64,000 bases of DNA from Macrostomum hystrix (GCA_950097015.1 CATNEN010000038.1:17494001-17558000), one strand, 5' to 3'. Shown: positions 50,985 to 63,508, numbered from the stretch's first letter. Made by a program: numbers and translations. The notes: a model not told the origin generated them from the letters alone.

Positions 50985-51960
50985 TGATCTTAAACTTTCT
51001 TTCGACTGCGCTGAGCACAATATTCTCAACGACGACCTGCATGACTCTCCGCTACCAGATTTGGCCACTTCTTGCTGGCTTGCCAATTAGCTCGTACATT
51101 TGCGGAAGGCAATGTCGCACCTGCTTCCGACACTCTCCCTGGATGCGGGTGCGCATGGGAGCGCCCTCATGGCAGCGCCATCAGCCATCTCCTCTTTGTC
51201 TACTACCTGAGAGGATGTCCGGTCCTCGAGCCTCCGACCTTGACGGGCTACGCGGATGACCTCTCGGTCGTCTTATCCCGGGTTTCGGTGAATAGACAAT
51301 GAGCTTAAGTACTGCAATGAACATGCCACACACCAGCTGGAGGAGAGCGAGAAAGCTCATCTCCCATAACAAGCGCTCGGTCAACTAGTCGCTCGCCGGA
51401 CCGAAGGCAATACGGCTTAAATTTTCTATCCGTGGCCAGCCTCTGTCGAACGTCACCAACCAGAAAATCCTGGGCGTCACTCTTGACCCCATGGGGTCAT
51501 GCTGCAGCTTACCCTCTCGGAGCATGCTCGAATTTCGGTCGAAAAAGAGAGAGCCCTCGCTGGTACGTTCTGGAGAGCCGACACCGAGACACTCTTTAAC
51601 ACATACCGCATGACCAGTCGCTCCGTCCTTAAACACGCGGCTCTGGGGCCCCATCAGCTGGCAGAAATTGCAGACAAAATCAGGCACTGTGGGCAGCCAC
51701 GGCGGCACACGATTCTGACAACCCATGCCACGAGCTGCTTCATCAACTTGCTCCCCACCATCCGATGAAGCTCACGGTCTTCACGCGCTGACACAAGAAC
51801 GATCGCTGGGGCATCGTCAGTGAGCCTCCCCTCATCCTCTACGCTCGTGCCAGTGCGTACAACTGAGCTCGTGCCAGCAACCACACGTCGGCTTCCCAGG
51901 CGATCACGCATCCAAGTACTAACCAAACCCAACGTTGCTCAGGGTGATCGGTGATCAGAA
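50985..51960 (+). pseudogene. non-LTR retrotransposon reverse transcriptase, heavily decayed
   Basis: Frame-shifting pieces spell LKLSFDCAEHNIL, then LTGYADDLSVVLSRVS (the catalytic YADD block), NVTNQKILGVTLDPM (the xLGVxLD motif) and ISVEKERALAGTFWRADTET. Order and spacing fit the RT domain of a Jockey/CR1-like element. Stops and frameshifts are numerous. It is a different clade from the element at 40593. Confidence 0.8.
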
Positions 51961-51964
51961 AATC

Positions 51965-52600
51965 TTGATCCATATGATGGACTTTCACGAAAATCGATCA
52001 TTCTGTTTAGAGACATTGTGGCAAGTAGGCAATTTGAAAGACCCCCCGATGGTATTTCTATTGTGGTAGCGTGGTCTTTCTATTGTTAAAAGAGATAAGC
52101 CTTGTTTCGTATCTAGATTAGTAAATTTGTGCTTGATTGGCCTGATAGGTTATAGGAAATCCTGTAACATAGAGCCACCAACGCAGTTCACTAGATTTAT
52201 ACTAGACTTCTGTCTAATAAAAATTTCATTATAAATCTGTATAGTCGGGTAGTACTGAGGACAATATAAGCGAGGTAGTATTTACATCACTTTAATCGTC
52301 CTTTAATTAGTCTAAACGATAGTCATGGTACTCTAAACTGCATTTCAATTACCAGACATGAACTAATTACTTCTTTGTGAAATTACTAATTATATTCTCA
52401 TAATTTTCGTTCATTGCTCTTTGCTGGTTGCAGAATCTTTATTGTCAGAAAAAAGAGTTTTAAAGAATTTTATTTTAACAAATAAGTAGCATGTCAAGGG
52501 AGTTACAACACAATATTTATTGCACTTTAAACTAATTATTTATGTTGTTCTTTCTGCACGGTTTAAACTTTGAAATTGTACAAACGCACTTTATTTTAGC
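51965..52600. other. dispersed repeat end and AT-rich spacer
   Basis: 51965-52060 repeats ATGATGGACTTTCACGAAAA..AGTAGGCAATTTGAAAGACC of the 40500 element. The rest is AT-rich without recognised features. Confidence 0.45.
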
Positions 52601-53255
52601 CATCGCCGCTATACGGCCCAGATTAGATAGTTAGTTTGGAGTCTGAGGCGTATTTTGAGGTACCAGAAACTGTTAGTCGGAATTTCCACGGTTTTTCCAT
52701 GGCAGTTTTGGCACGCCCACGGTTTTTTCCGCCAGCTAAAATCCTTGCATCCAATGAGAAGGCTCCTTCGCACTCCGACCAATGGCGTGCGCCGGCAGCC
52801 CGGGTGTGGTAAAAAAGACCTTAAATACGAGGCACATGCAAGCCCCGCCTGCGCCAGTTTGGGCAAACATTTCAGCTCAAAATTCGAACCCCAAACCTAC
52901 CAACGCCTACCGACTGTTTAGATTAATTAAGGGGTGTCACCACGCATATGTATGCAATCATTTATGCTATCACTTGGTGTATGCTTGTGGCGCATTCTAT
53001 ACGTTTTGTGAGAGATTCAGACAATTCAGACTACTGACAACAGTAGAAAAGCAAAGACTTGGCTGCAAAACTCTCACATAACACTAAAAAAGTATCGCCA
53101 TAAAAATGGCTAGCTTAAAAGAGACTTCTGTGCACACTGAGAGTGGTGGGAGAGGACTGCGTGTGGCTATGGCTGACTGACGAAGGCAAACAAGCCAGAA
53201 ACCGGTCTCGGTCTGCCAGCACGAGGTTCGTTCCCCACTTTTAGTGTGTTACACA
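52600..53255. other. promoter-like GC island and inverted-repeat partner
   Basis: 52740-52830 holds two CCAAT motifs (52751, 52779) and TTAAATA (52821) in a GC-richer stretch, but no clear coding region follows. 52980-53130 is an inverted copy of 55450-55590 (CAGACTACTGACAACAGTAG, AAAAGTATCGCCATAAAAAT). Confidence 0.4.
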
Positions 53256-53259
53256 GGTT

Positions 53260-54307
53260 TTAAGCTCGCACATAAAATCTGACATCATCGCTGCTGTTGC
53301 TGAGGCCTGTCGGCATGGCAGCGAAGTCCAGCAGATGGCACAGGCCAGACTCCGGGATGAAAATTGCTGCCTCGCAGTCACCACCGGAGCACAGCATCAG
53401 GCATTGTGCCAAACTGAGTGTGCTCAGCGTCCGTCGAGTCGGCGCGTCCGGGTTGCCAAATCCAATCAGTGTACGGTTTCCAGGAATCAGCTTGCTGTCT
53501 GAAATTAGCGAAGTGTGCCGACGCTATAGACAAGAATTTACACCAAGACGTGAAAAAATGTAAGCACAATGTACATAAAGATTTGAAAAGAATATACATA
53601 AATTATGAATGTACAATTAGACTTGAAAAGATTTGCTGCACAGGAATGAACACCATGACTTGACTAGATGCTACAAGAATGTACTAAATCAAGGCCTGAC
53701 AAGCCCGTTAACAGTAGATCAAATAGCCATATTTTTGTTTTTTCTGTATCTTATAATATATTTAGCCAATCCAATTTGAAATTGACTAATTGGCTATTTG
53801 AAATACCCCCGTGGTCTTTCCACAGGAGTAAAAATGGCTGCAAAACCTACGGCATGTCCCAACGTAGGCATAGGTGAGTTCGAAGACTCGATTCCGGTAG
53901 TCGCCGCCGCAGTTCTGACTAGAGTTTCCTAAGCAAGGCGATGAGCAGGCTGTAGCAGGACCTTGCGAGCCGTACGAGTTGCCACAGAAACACCAACCCC
54001 AGCTCTGCAGGGCCATGTACAGGAAGCCGCCAAGTGAACAGATAGTGCCGCACAGTTGGTGAGTCATATGACTGGCAAATATCTGACCCGCGTGCTGATA
54101 CTGTTGTACAACAACATCGCCAATCCGGTAGATTTCATAGAACTTGAGACCAGATATATCTCGCAAACCGTTCAATGAGTCCACAAAGCAGCCGCGATCT
54201 GTTGCCGTGTACTGTCGGCCACGAAATGCGTAGCTCGAGGACCAGCAGGCGGTCATCATTAGAGTTGCCGCGCTCAGGACGACAAACACTCTGCAATGTG
54301 CCTGCAT
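53260..54307 (-). CDS. secreted WSC-domain protein with PAN/apple-like C-terminal module, 2 exons
   Basis: Exon 1 is 54307-53851 and exon 2 is 53498-53260; donor C|GTAGGT and acceptor TTTCAG|AC match in phase 1, giving about 231 residues. Exon 1: signal peptide (VFVVLSAATLMMTACWSSSYA), then a Cys-rich WSC domain starting GCFVDSLNGL with CGTICSLGGF, QSWGWCFCGNSYG and CSSPCLGNSSQNCGGDYRN; the eight-Cys pattern and closing CGG are typical. WSC domains bind carbohydrate at the cell surface or outside. Exon 2: LIGFGNPDAP..SLAQCLMLCSGGDCEAAIF..GLCHLLDF, a four-Cys pattern like PAN/apple modules; this second call is tentative. Without splicing, exon 1 would read on for 21 codons into a dispersed repeat, which supports the intron. 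No membrane anchor is seen, so the product is probably secreted. Confidence 0.75.
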
Positions 54308-54309
54308 TA

Positions 54310-55215
54310 TCGCCTTTGCCTTCTTTCATTAAGCAATTGCAATGCCATGAAAATTCACATGATAGATATTATAAGGATATTTAAAAACATCCACTCTGCT
54401 TTAGTGCTTGAATAGGTTGCCTAGGAGACGGCTCCCCAGTGCCGCATACACCCGTGACTCCGCTGCAATTTGTCCTGAGCTGAAAGCGCAAAATTAATAA
54501 CCATTTCGTCTCAAAATATATTTTTTGCTTTTCAATAGCTTGCAGGAATATACTTGCAGGAAATTATAAGCATTTGTGAGGTTAAGCAGGTATAATATCA
54601 TTTAAAGCGCGTCTTTTGCGTATGCGTAAATTGATTTGAAAGAGAGATGGAAATGATCGGGATTGTAGATATAAATGCAGATGTAAACTCCACTTGCGCC
54701 AAAAAAGCTCATATATTGGCCCGCTTATTTTTAGGGAATGGTCTTGTCTATGGTCAAACCGAAGTACCACTGGCCCATTATCTGTATAATGGACTCGCTA
54801 GCAGGACCATTATATAGATAATGGGCTCGCTAGTATATTGTATATTGTATATTATATTGAAAAGTATAGTATAGTATAGTCTAGTATATTGAAAACGTGA
54901 TCAAGATTCCACTATTTGCAGACAAAAATCATTAAAAATCCAACATGCGAAATTAGAACAGCTATATATTATTAAATTTCTTCAGGAACGCGAAAATTCA
55001 CTCGTATATTTGTAACATAACAATAGAACGGATAACAATTGAGCTTGACGCATTGTCTTTTTCGATGTTAATTGTAAGCGTAATAAAAAGAACGCAGAAC
55101 GAAAAGTTTTTTTCATGGCGAAAAGATGTTTTAAAAAATATTGAATAAAATTTTACGAATAAAATATCTTTTTTTCCGGCACAGAGTCCGATATTTCTTG
55201 TAAAAATGTCTCCCT
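54310..55215. other. AT-rich upstream and spacer sequence
   Basis: Upstream region of the WSC gene followed by AT-rich DNA. At 54765-54835 CCATTATCTGTATAATGGACTCGCTAG is duplicated imperfectly. No gene. Confidence 0.4.
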
Positions 55216-55216
55216 G

Positions 55217-56076
55217 CTATAAGAGCTGTATGGACTCAAGCGATATACTATAAGAGAAAACGGACTTCGTTTTCCACTTCTGAGTGACACTTTGTGCAAA
55301 TCCTATCATCGTAAGAATTCTAGGTCTTACAGTCCGGTAATGTTTGAAATGATGAATTGTGATTTCCCAGACGGAAGTTGAATATGATGCTCCTACTTTC
55401 GGGGCATAGAAAATGCAGCTATTTTTCCGTTGTAACACACTAAGAGTGCACACTGCACAGGGTGCACAGAAGTCTCTTTTAAGCTTGCCATTTTTATGGC
55501 GATACTTTTTTAGTGTTATGTGAGAGTTTTGCAGCCAAGTCTTTGCTTTTCTACTGTTGTCAGTAGTCTGAATTGTATCTCTCACATCCGCAGTAAAGTC
55601 TTTCTTAAACTATAGAAATAACTCAGTTTTACAGATTTCTATACCCTTTGTGTCCAGCAGAATCTTGTAAATTCTGCTTCAAAGTTCACCTTGTGTCAAT
55701 TTATGGATTCTGTTTTTGTGGTCAGTTTTGCATCGTACGTTGCTGTTCATTTTTGCCTTGCATATAACGCAGCCAGTACGTCGAATCGGTTACTAATTTC
55801 GAGATAATTATAGTCTTGTCGATCAGAGAGTGAATCCCAGTTCTGAACACCCCTTTTCTGTATGTAATTGTAAAGAGCAGGGAGCCTACCCAGTTCTGAC
55901 CGGGAACCGTTGCTGTCAGTGCTTTGGTTTACCTGCAGAATTGCTTTAGAATTCCAAAAATGTATTCTTTCAATTAGACTTCTGTCCCTTGGTCCATAGT
56001 TCCAAGACACAACTATAGGCTCCCTAGGCCTCTGAGGCATATAGCACAATGCATGCTTTCTATCATGGCTGTGCAA
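55217..56076 (-). pseudogene. decayed open frames of an unidentified mobile element
   Basis: Two minus-strand frames, 56076-55747 (PREPIVVSWNYGPRDRSLIE) and 55585-55217 (KLKRDFCAPCAVCTLSVLQR), are separated by stops. A 140-bp part (55450-55590) has an inverted copy at 52980-53130, showing that it is a repeated element. The family was not recognised. Confidence 0.45.
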
Positions 56077-56364
56077 AATTGTATAAGTTGTTTGAGTTTA
56101 ACCGCTCGAAACCCAGATGATTTACTACGAAATATAGTGGGATATCCACTGCACAGTTGCTATATATTAAGTTCTTTAGCATGAGAGTCCACTGTTCCCT
56201 TTGTGTTCATGTGGAAGCCCGGCTATTTCCATTCCTGGACGGATTCAACTTGGCGACCCTGTTTAACAACTACATGATCCATGATCGCTTATGAACAAAA
56301 AGTCAAAGATAAAAATTGCTTTTTTTCATAACATTTAGGAACAAATCGATAAATTTTATTTTTG

Positions 56365-56560
56365 GTAACAGAGTACTTTCAACAATGCAATATAATGCCT
56401 TTGAAACAAAACAGTTAAAAATAATTTGCTTATTCATACTTGCAGAATCTAAAAAACAACTATTTAATTTAAAACATTCTTCTAATTGATTGAAATTATA
56501 CCACAGCGAGTTGAAGTGATGTTTAATAACTTTAAATCCGGTATTTATGCCACAAATATA
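56365..56560 (+). repeat. dispersed repeat, copy 2
   Basis: Direct-orientation partner of 50765-50945. Similarity starts at TTTCAACAATGC and ends near AACTTTAAATCC. Confidence 0.85.
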
Positions 56561-56599
56561 GTAAATGCGAATTACCTTAACTTTAAAGCTACAATTACG

Positions 56600-58440
56600 G
56601 ACTATAAATAACTGGCGGAACAAACGACATTTTTAATACGAAATTCAAGTGTGAATATTCAATCGCTTCTTAAAACGACGTAATTAGTTAATCCTTGTTT
56701 AGTTACATGTGATTAACCTAATACGGAAAAACATTATACTCGTACTTTGTTTTAACTTTTGTGAAACTTAATTAATTTGACAAATAAATATACGACTTAT
56801 GACAAAACGGGAACTCGTAACTCACTACATAAAGTATCACAATTAGAACGCTCAACAAAAAAAGTAAATTATTATTTATCGCACATATTACAAAAACTAG
56901 AAGATGATTTTTGCTAAAATCGAAAAAGCAAGTTTGCAATTTAAGAAAGATTTTTATAAGCGAAGAAAAAACGTTGGCTAATCACGTGGTCTAAACAGTA
57001 AAGAAAAAAATTAAATGTATTTGCAGATTCTTTTAATCAAAAAAGTGCGTTACATATATAATTTACTATAATTTAATTTTCAAGTTCATTCAATTAACGA
57101 ATGTTAATTTTGTGTTTATTGTTAGGACTATAGACGAGTATACAAACTTTAGGAACCATGAACCATGAATCATCGAATTTAAAGTAAAATATAAATCTGC
57201 TTAATAAAAAAGATAATTATTAGTTATAAGCACTAAACGAAGAGGTAACAAGCAACAACTAAACCATAACAAGTGATTACCGATGACAGAAAACAAACAA
57301 ATTGTTTCTTTTCGTAGTTTAAAAGACTAAGAGGCGTTATATTACGTTTTAATGGAATGACAAGTTTTCTTTTTAAACTTTGAAACAAAAAAAACAATTC
57401 ATAAATACTTTTTGCTTCTCAGAAAAAAAGTAGACAACAAAGTTAACATATCCTAGTAGGTTTTTCCTTATCTTCCGAAGATTGCTACTGAAAGTACGTA
57501 GAGCCTGCCGAAAAAGTTGAAATAGAGATATTTGGAATTATGAAAATAATTTAGTGTGATAAGAATAGGTTTTAGAAATCTTTTTAAAAACAAAATTAAG
57601 TATTTAATAACGGCTATTAGATTTGTTTAGAAACAAAGCGAAATAAAAAATTAAAATGTTTCGTGACGTAAGGGGAAGTTATTTGGGGTTTTATGGGGTA
57701 GATATATGGCTTGAGGAAGAGATGGTGTAATGCATTCCGAAATACAGGGCCAACCTGCGCGACCAGATCGCGAAACCGATAATTGGTGGCACGTACTGTC
57801 AGTGTCAAATGCAGCATGCAGTCTGTCCCACATCACAACTGCACCCCTCCAGTTTGAGGACAGGACAGCCAGGGGGGACAGTAATTTGAGCGCCATTGAG
57901 CCACGCGAAACGGCTTATCTATTGATTATTTATGAGCGCGCCTAATTGGCTAGAGAGTTTCAGTGTGTGTCCCTATGTGCCTGCTTCTCCGTGAAGCCAT
58001 GACAGTGAGGCATCCGTGCAAGATCGTCGCGTCGTCCAGCAAGTGCAATAATTCTCAAAGGCGAAGCAAGGTTCTTACTTCCGTTCCAATGTGTCAACAG
58101 GATCCGGGACTTGTTATCTTAGCTGTCTGTTCTATATCTCTCCCTGTCTGTCCCACTCCGAATTTGTTGAGAGGTGGACTCTGTGCCCTTCGATTCCCTT
58201 GAGCTTTTGTTGCGGCAATCTTGTCGAGTGCCGCACTATGCTCGAGCTGTCTCCTTGTGCTCATCGACCTGCAACAACTTCTTCGCAGCAACTGCTCAAC
58301 CTAATTGATTTCGTCAGATTGCCTTGTGTGCAAGTTAGATATTTCTAATGCGGCAGCATAAAAGCCTTTTGAAAGTGGTCCAGCTCAAATACCGTTAGAC
58401 GTTATCCTGATACAATCAATAACTAGTTCAACACTTTTTA
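56600..58440. other. AT-rich region and a GC-richer unassigned stretch
   Basis: 56600-57650 is very AT-rich with no gene. 57650-58350 is GC-richer with short overlapping open frames on both strands, none with splice, motif or codon support. Confidence 0.4.
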
Positions 58441-58449
58441 GTCTATCGT

Positions 58450-58695
58450 TCATTCGTGACAAACGTTTGCAACACACTGACAACTTTGAGAGAGAGAGAT
58501 GCAACGCTTCGTTCGTTCGTGACAAACGTTTGCAACACACTGACAACTTTGAGAGAGAGTGATGCAACACTTCGTTCGTTCGTGACAAACGTTTGCAACA
58601 CACTGACAACTTTGAGAGAGAGAGATGCAACGCTTCGTTCGTTCGTGACAAACGTTTGCGATAACCAGACAACTTTGAGAGAGACAGATGCAATG
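58450..58695. repeat. long-unit tandem repeat, four copies of about 63 bp
   Basis: Units run GTTCGTTCGTGACAAACGTT through GAGAGAGAGATGCAACGC. Copies 1-3 are nearly identical and the fourth is diverged. Confidence 0.9.
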
Positions 58696-58943
58696 CTACG
58701 TATACATTCTTAAAAAAGACGTTTGTAACATTAATAACTACCTTGTGTAGTGATGCAGGGAAAGAGATAAATATTTGTCTAGGGCAACCTGTAGGAGAAC
58801 ATCGGAGACTATGAGCCCGAGAATTTGTTTGACCTACGAAAACCTACTCGAGATTCAGAAGCGTCGAGTTATCAATAATGCAAACCAATGAGAATTAACA
58901 ATTTGTGGCTTCACAAATTGTTAAGTTGCAAGCCCAATTATCT

Positions 58944-61900
58944 TCATCCCTTCTTGCGCAGATGGTGCCACATGGCAACTGGTTTGCGTAGAGAAGTGAC
59001 CATCTGCTGCCAGTGGGTGAGCTCGGCACCGCCCGCCTGCGAGCCGATGATCACGTGACCGATGCTGCTCAGCCGGCCGTCGCTACGCAGTTCGGCGACA
59101 GTGAGACGAAGCTGGACCGACTGCGGAAAGACAAAGCGTGCTGTTCATTATCGAATAACGCCAAAAAAAATTAATGATAATATTAATAGCAATAATAATT
59201 GCTGGAGGGCTGCAGACGATGGCACTTAATTTGGTGACATAATAGACCTGCTGCCAGCCAGGAGGCAATTATGTCCATTTCGCTGACTCCTGAGCACACA
59301 CGCACTTAGATACTGTACGCAGGTACACACTCACACAGGTGTGTACATCTGCCCTGTCTTTCTTATTCGTTTTGATGGTTGGCATTAAAGGGTGTAAATT
59401 GTACGACAAGTCCCCTAAGCCTTCTCTAAGCGGCTGCGCCACAAATAAAAGTGGCCTCGCCGCGAAATCGAGCTCAGGCACCGTGGTACTAAAGGCAAAC
59501 ACGTTAGACCATTCTGCCCTTAACCCCAAAAAGGACACCCTTGTAATCCGTATTAACAGCATAAATTGATTTTTAAACTTCACTTTTTGGCTGCCTAAAT
59601 CTAGTAAATTTTGTAGAAAAAACTCGAAATCAAAGAAAGCATTTGTCATAATTTCTTATAACTTTACTTTCACCACGAGTGTTGATATCTTACCGACAGG
59701 GCAGCCTGCGACACACTGAAAATCATGGCCTCGTTATAGGTGGGCTGGCTCTCGCTGCGTTTCACAGAAGTCTTCTTCTTGGCCACCCGCTTGCCGCCCT
59801 GAAGTAGGTGCACTTTTACCAGCACGTCTGCGGGGCGTGAGAGAGGCCGGTTTTAGTAAGCTTGCAAATGGATCGCTAGTCTAGCCTCAGAAGATGAAGG
59901 ATTGCGAATCTGTCTAGTAGTTCTTAGCGATGGAACTTCCGGATGGGAAAAATATTGACTAAAAGTTGGACAACATTCTCCAACATTCTAGCAGAGTTTC
60001 TTAGCTGGAATTAGCAGGCTGTCAAGCAAAGTGATTGACTATAGAAGCAGTAGTGACTAGATGAGGCGGTGGAGCAGATGGTCTTAAGCATGGCGCATAA
60101 TAAATTTGTCTGAGTAAGTCTGAGTAACCTGGGCTAGTCTATGAAAAGGCGAGGTTATGAAAATCAAAGCGAATTTTTTGGACTGTCGGCACATCGAAAG
60201 ATAACACAGGAGATGTCGGTACATCAAAGGATAACACATGAGTTGTCAGCACATCAAAAGATAACACATGAGTTGTCGGCACATCAAAAGATAACACATG
60301 AGTTGTCGGCACATCAAAAGATAACACAGGAGATGTCGGCACATCAAAGGATAACACAGGAGATGTCGGCACATCAAAGGATAACACAGGAGATGTCGGC
60401 ACATCAAAGGATAACACAGGAGATGTCGGCACATCAAAGGATAACACAGGAGATGTCGGCACATCAAAAGATAACACAGGAGATGTTGGCACATCAAAAG
60501 ATAACACAGGAGATGTCGGCACATCAAAAGATAACACAGGAGATGTCGGCACATCAAAAGATAACACAGGAGATGTCGGCGCATCAAAAGATAGCACATG
60601 AGTTATCAGCTCACCACCAGAAGCTTGATCCTGTCGCGGCCATTTCAGGTTCTTCGCCTTCACAATCACCACAGTCAGGCGTTCGGCGGTAGGTAGGTAG
60701 CTTAGCGAGAACATCAGCTCGCCGTAGTCGGACGGCTTCTGCAAGGGGCGCAGTGGAGTTCAGGCGTACAGTTATTTGGACTATAGGATTCCATTGATCA
60801 ACTGCCACATTTTCACCTGGTCTAGCTCGCGCAGGTTAAGCCACAGGCGCAGTGGCCGTTGTAGTTCCACGTCGACTAGGCGAACTTCGGTCTCGCCAAT
60901 GTGCTTCTGCCTGGCGTACTTGTCGATGCTGAACACCTGCAGCTGCAGCGACTTCTGAGCCAGCTGGTGCGGCTCCAGGCTGTACAGAAAGCGCTCCTTG
61001 AACACCGGGTTGGGGTTTCGCTTCACCACCTGGTAAGCGGAAAAAATTAACTCACTAGAAATTATAATATCTAAATGAGTATCAAAGCCAAGGCAGAAAG
61101 CATAATGACTCCCAATGATATGATAATCTTTAAGGAATATGGCCTTGAGGTGGTCGGAGTAGCTACGTTTGTGGGACATTGTCTTTTGATCAATGTCTAA
61201 AATTAGCATACCCATAGTACTCGTAACAATAGCAGGGGTGAGTGACAGAGCGGTCTAACGCGTGTGCCTCTCGCACCAAGGTCCCTGAGCTCGATTCCGC
61301 GGCGAGGCCACATTCATTTGGGGCGCAGCCGAGGAGAGAGGTCTTAGGGGGCTTGTCGTGCAATTCACGCCAATGGCCATCCTCCAAGTTTCGCGCATTT
61401 CGCTGGCTCCTGAGCACACACGCACACAGATACTATAAGCGGACACTCACTCGCAGGTGTGTACATCTGTCCTGACCTTCACATTGTCAGGCAGTGTACA
61501 CTCTCAATGTGCCATAGAGGGTGGTTGGCCCTCGTGGGCGCGAATTGCACGCAAAGCCCTCAAGCCTTCTATCCACGACTGCGCCCCAATTGAATGAGGC
61601 CTCGTCGCGGATTTGAGCTCAGGGAACTCAAGCTCAGCCACTCAGCATCATTTCTACCAACCTTAGTCTGCGACTTCATGTTGGCAGCGTCGGGCACCAC
61701 AGCCAGTACGGCGAAGAAGTCCATCTCGCAGGCGCCGCTGGCGTCGCCGGAGGCAAGATCGCGGCCTTGGATAAGAGAGACGACTAGCTCGGAGACGTCT
61801 CGATCGTACTCAAGGCCGATCTCCACCTGGCCAATAGGAGACACGTCCGGCTGCAAGTCCATCACCGACGTGTCCGAAGCGAGCGACTCGGCCGAGCCAA

Positions 61901-62537
61901 CTCGCGGCAAATTGTGAGCGGGCTCATACTCGGAGCCTGCGGAAGAAACAGGTGTCAGTGTGCTCAAGATGTCAGTATGCTCAAGTTGTCAGTGTGCTGA
62001 AGGTATCAGTATGCTCAAGGTGTCAGTATGCTCAATGTATCAGTATGCTCAATGTATCAGTGTGCTCAAGGTGTCAGTGTGCTTAAGGTGTCAGTGTGCT
62101 CAAGGTGTCAGTATGCTCAATGTATCAGTATGCTCAATGTATCAGTGTGCTCAAGGTGTCAGTGTGCTCAAGGTGTCAGTGTGCTCAAGGTGTCAGTGTG
62201 CTCAAGGTGTCAGTGTGCTTAAGGTATCAGTATGCTCAATGTATCAGTGTGCTCAAGGTGTCAGTGTGCTTAAGGTATCAGTATGCTCAAGGTGTCAGTA
62301 TGCTCAAGGTGTCAGTGTGCTCAAGGTGTCAGTGTGCTCAGATGCCGCACCTGTCGTATCTCCGGGACTGTGCCTGCCGCCCGGTGCCGGGTCGCTGTCT
62401 TCGACAGCTTCGTCGCGAAACATCTCTCGCCTAGAGAAGCTGGCGCCGCTGTTCTCCCGTCCACCCAGGCCGATACCGGAAGCTGTAGAAGCGGGCTGTC
62501 GATCGCCAATCAGCTGATTGCCAGCTTCCTGGTGCTG
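58944..62537 (-). CDS. SYT12: synaptotagmin-12 homologue (C2A and C2B), N-terminus missing
   Basis: Exons 62537-62351, 61936-61662, 61029-60817, 60738-60615, 59827-59694 and 59120-58944; all GT-AG with consistent phases, 369 residues to the stop (human SYT12 is about 421). Synaptotagmin-12 is a vesicle protein with two C2 domains that do not bind calcium. Seen: linker SRREMFRDEAVEDSD, C2A beginning GQVEIGLEYDRDVSELVVSL and ending WLNLRELDQ, C2B with GELMFSLSYLPTAERLTVVI, VKAKNLKW, KKKTSVKRSESQPTYNEAMI and the SYT12-type ending GHVIIGSQAGGAELTHWQQM, KPVAMWHHLRKK. Most of the Asp residues that bind calcium in SYT1 are absent (C2B loop 3 reads ELRSDGRLSS). The transmembrane exon was not found up to 64000. 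Introns contain a 17-bp array, SINEs and a 30-bp array; only the 78-bp intron 60739-60816 is repeat-free. Confidence 0.93.
59170..59525 (-). mobile_element. SINE family 1 in the last SYT12 intron
   Basis: The reverse copy has a damaged head (GTTAAGGGCAGAATGGTCTA) and box B (AGCTCGATTTC), a body matching the consensus with a gap near 59365, and a (TTA)n complement near 59185. Confidence 0.82.
60180..60612. repeat. 30-bp minisatellite in SYT12 intron
   Basis: About 14 copies of a 30-bp unit (AGATAACACAGGAGATGTCG + GCACATCAAA), abutting the donor of exon 60738-60615. Repeat frames on both strands are not genes. Confidence 0.97.
61233..61645. mobile_element. two SINE family 1 copies in inverted orientation
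   Basis: 61233-61385 is the head half of a plus-oriented copy (GAGTGACAGAGCGGTCTAAC; GAGCTCGATTCC); from about 61390 the sequence becomes a minus-oriented copy ending with the box B/box A complement at 61600-61645. The pair lies in SYT12 intron 61030-61661, ending about 17 bases from an exon. Confidence 0.82.
61957..62342. repeat. 17-bp minisatellite in SYT12 intron
   Basis: About 23 copies of TCAGTGTGCTCAAGGTG and variants (ATGCTCAATGTA) fill intron 61937-62350 almost completely, leaving about 8 bases to the donor and 20 to the acceptor side. Confidence 0.97.
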
Positions 62538-63090
62538 CTACAGGAACAAAATTTAGGGTTAGAAGCAATGGAAGTGGTAATTAGCACTTTGAGTTTTTTG
62601 CTAGTAGGACAACTTCTCACGGAGCTTTTACAGTCAGTGATTAGATTGTGTAGTGAATAGCCTGCGAAGAACCTCATCACTGGACAAAAAGTACATCACT
62701 TAAGAAGTTCTATTTTTAGCTGGAATCTTCCAAAAAATCCTCCCAGTTTGTTACATCGAAGCCCTACAAGGCGATGCTTTCTGTCTCCGAGTGTCCTTTG
62801 GGCTGATGCCGGACCTGTGACATTCAATGAAGACTCTAAAAAGCAAATATCCGGTATCGGACCGACTAACGAATACTGTGATCTATTCGAATAGAGCGAG
62901 TCTCTATTCGAAGACGCGATCCAGCGATTCTCCTCCATCCCCCTCCCCCTAGGGAAATTCTGTAGACCTGCCGATGGGAAGAAAATCTAATTAGTGCCTC
63001 TATTTAGTTATCGCAGCGGAAGCTGACCGGGAGGCTCTGAAATTGCTGTGTCTTCAATAATTATTATGAGCAATGATATTAGTGTACATT
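62538..63090. other. upstream of the first SYT12 exon seen
   Basis: Presumably intronic. No exon encoding the expected membrane segment is visible on the minus strand. Confidence 0.45.
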
Positions 63091-63102
63091 TAAGTGCAAC
63101 CT

Positions 63103-63472
63103 TGGGGGTCGGTGGCAGAGCGGTTATCGCGTTTGCCTTTCGCACCACGGTCCCTAAGTTCGATTCCACGGCGAGGCCACATTTATTTGGGGCGCAGCCG
63201 CGGAGAGAAGGCTTGGTGGCTTGTCGTGCAAGTTACGCCCTTGAGGGCAAATCTCCAAGGCACAGTGAAATGTACACTGCCTGACGATGAGAAAGTCACG
63301 GCAGATGCACACACCTGTGTGAGTGTATGCCTGCGTACAGTATCTGTGTGCGTGTGTGCTCAGGAGTCAGCGAAATGGGCAGAATTGCCTACTCGCTAGC
63401 TGTGAGTCTACTGTCACTAGATATGTGCTATTGCCCGCAGCCCTCCTGCAATTATTATTATTATTTTTTTTT
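63103..63472 (+). mobile_element. SINE family 1, full length with target duplication
   Basis: Flanked by TAAGTGCAACCT (63091-63102) and TAAGTGCGACCT (63473-63484). Head: GGTGGCAGAGCGGTTATCGC (box A) and AGTTCGATTCC (box B). Then the conserved body, CTCCTGCAA and a TTA-rich/T-rich tail. Reference copy for the family. Confidence 0.93.
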
Positions 63473-63508
63473 TAAGTGCGACCTAGTATTTGGTTTGCAA
63501 TCTAAAGT

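Noticed and set aside
52600-52920. CCAAT/TATA-like region as a gene start
   Set aside because: No coding region or transcript signal follows within 400 bp, so a promoter call is unsupported; kept only as a note.
63103-63170. tRNA gene suggested by good A and B boxes
   Set aside because: No acceptor-stem pairing and the same head occurs fused to a constant body in many copies; it is a SINE head.
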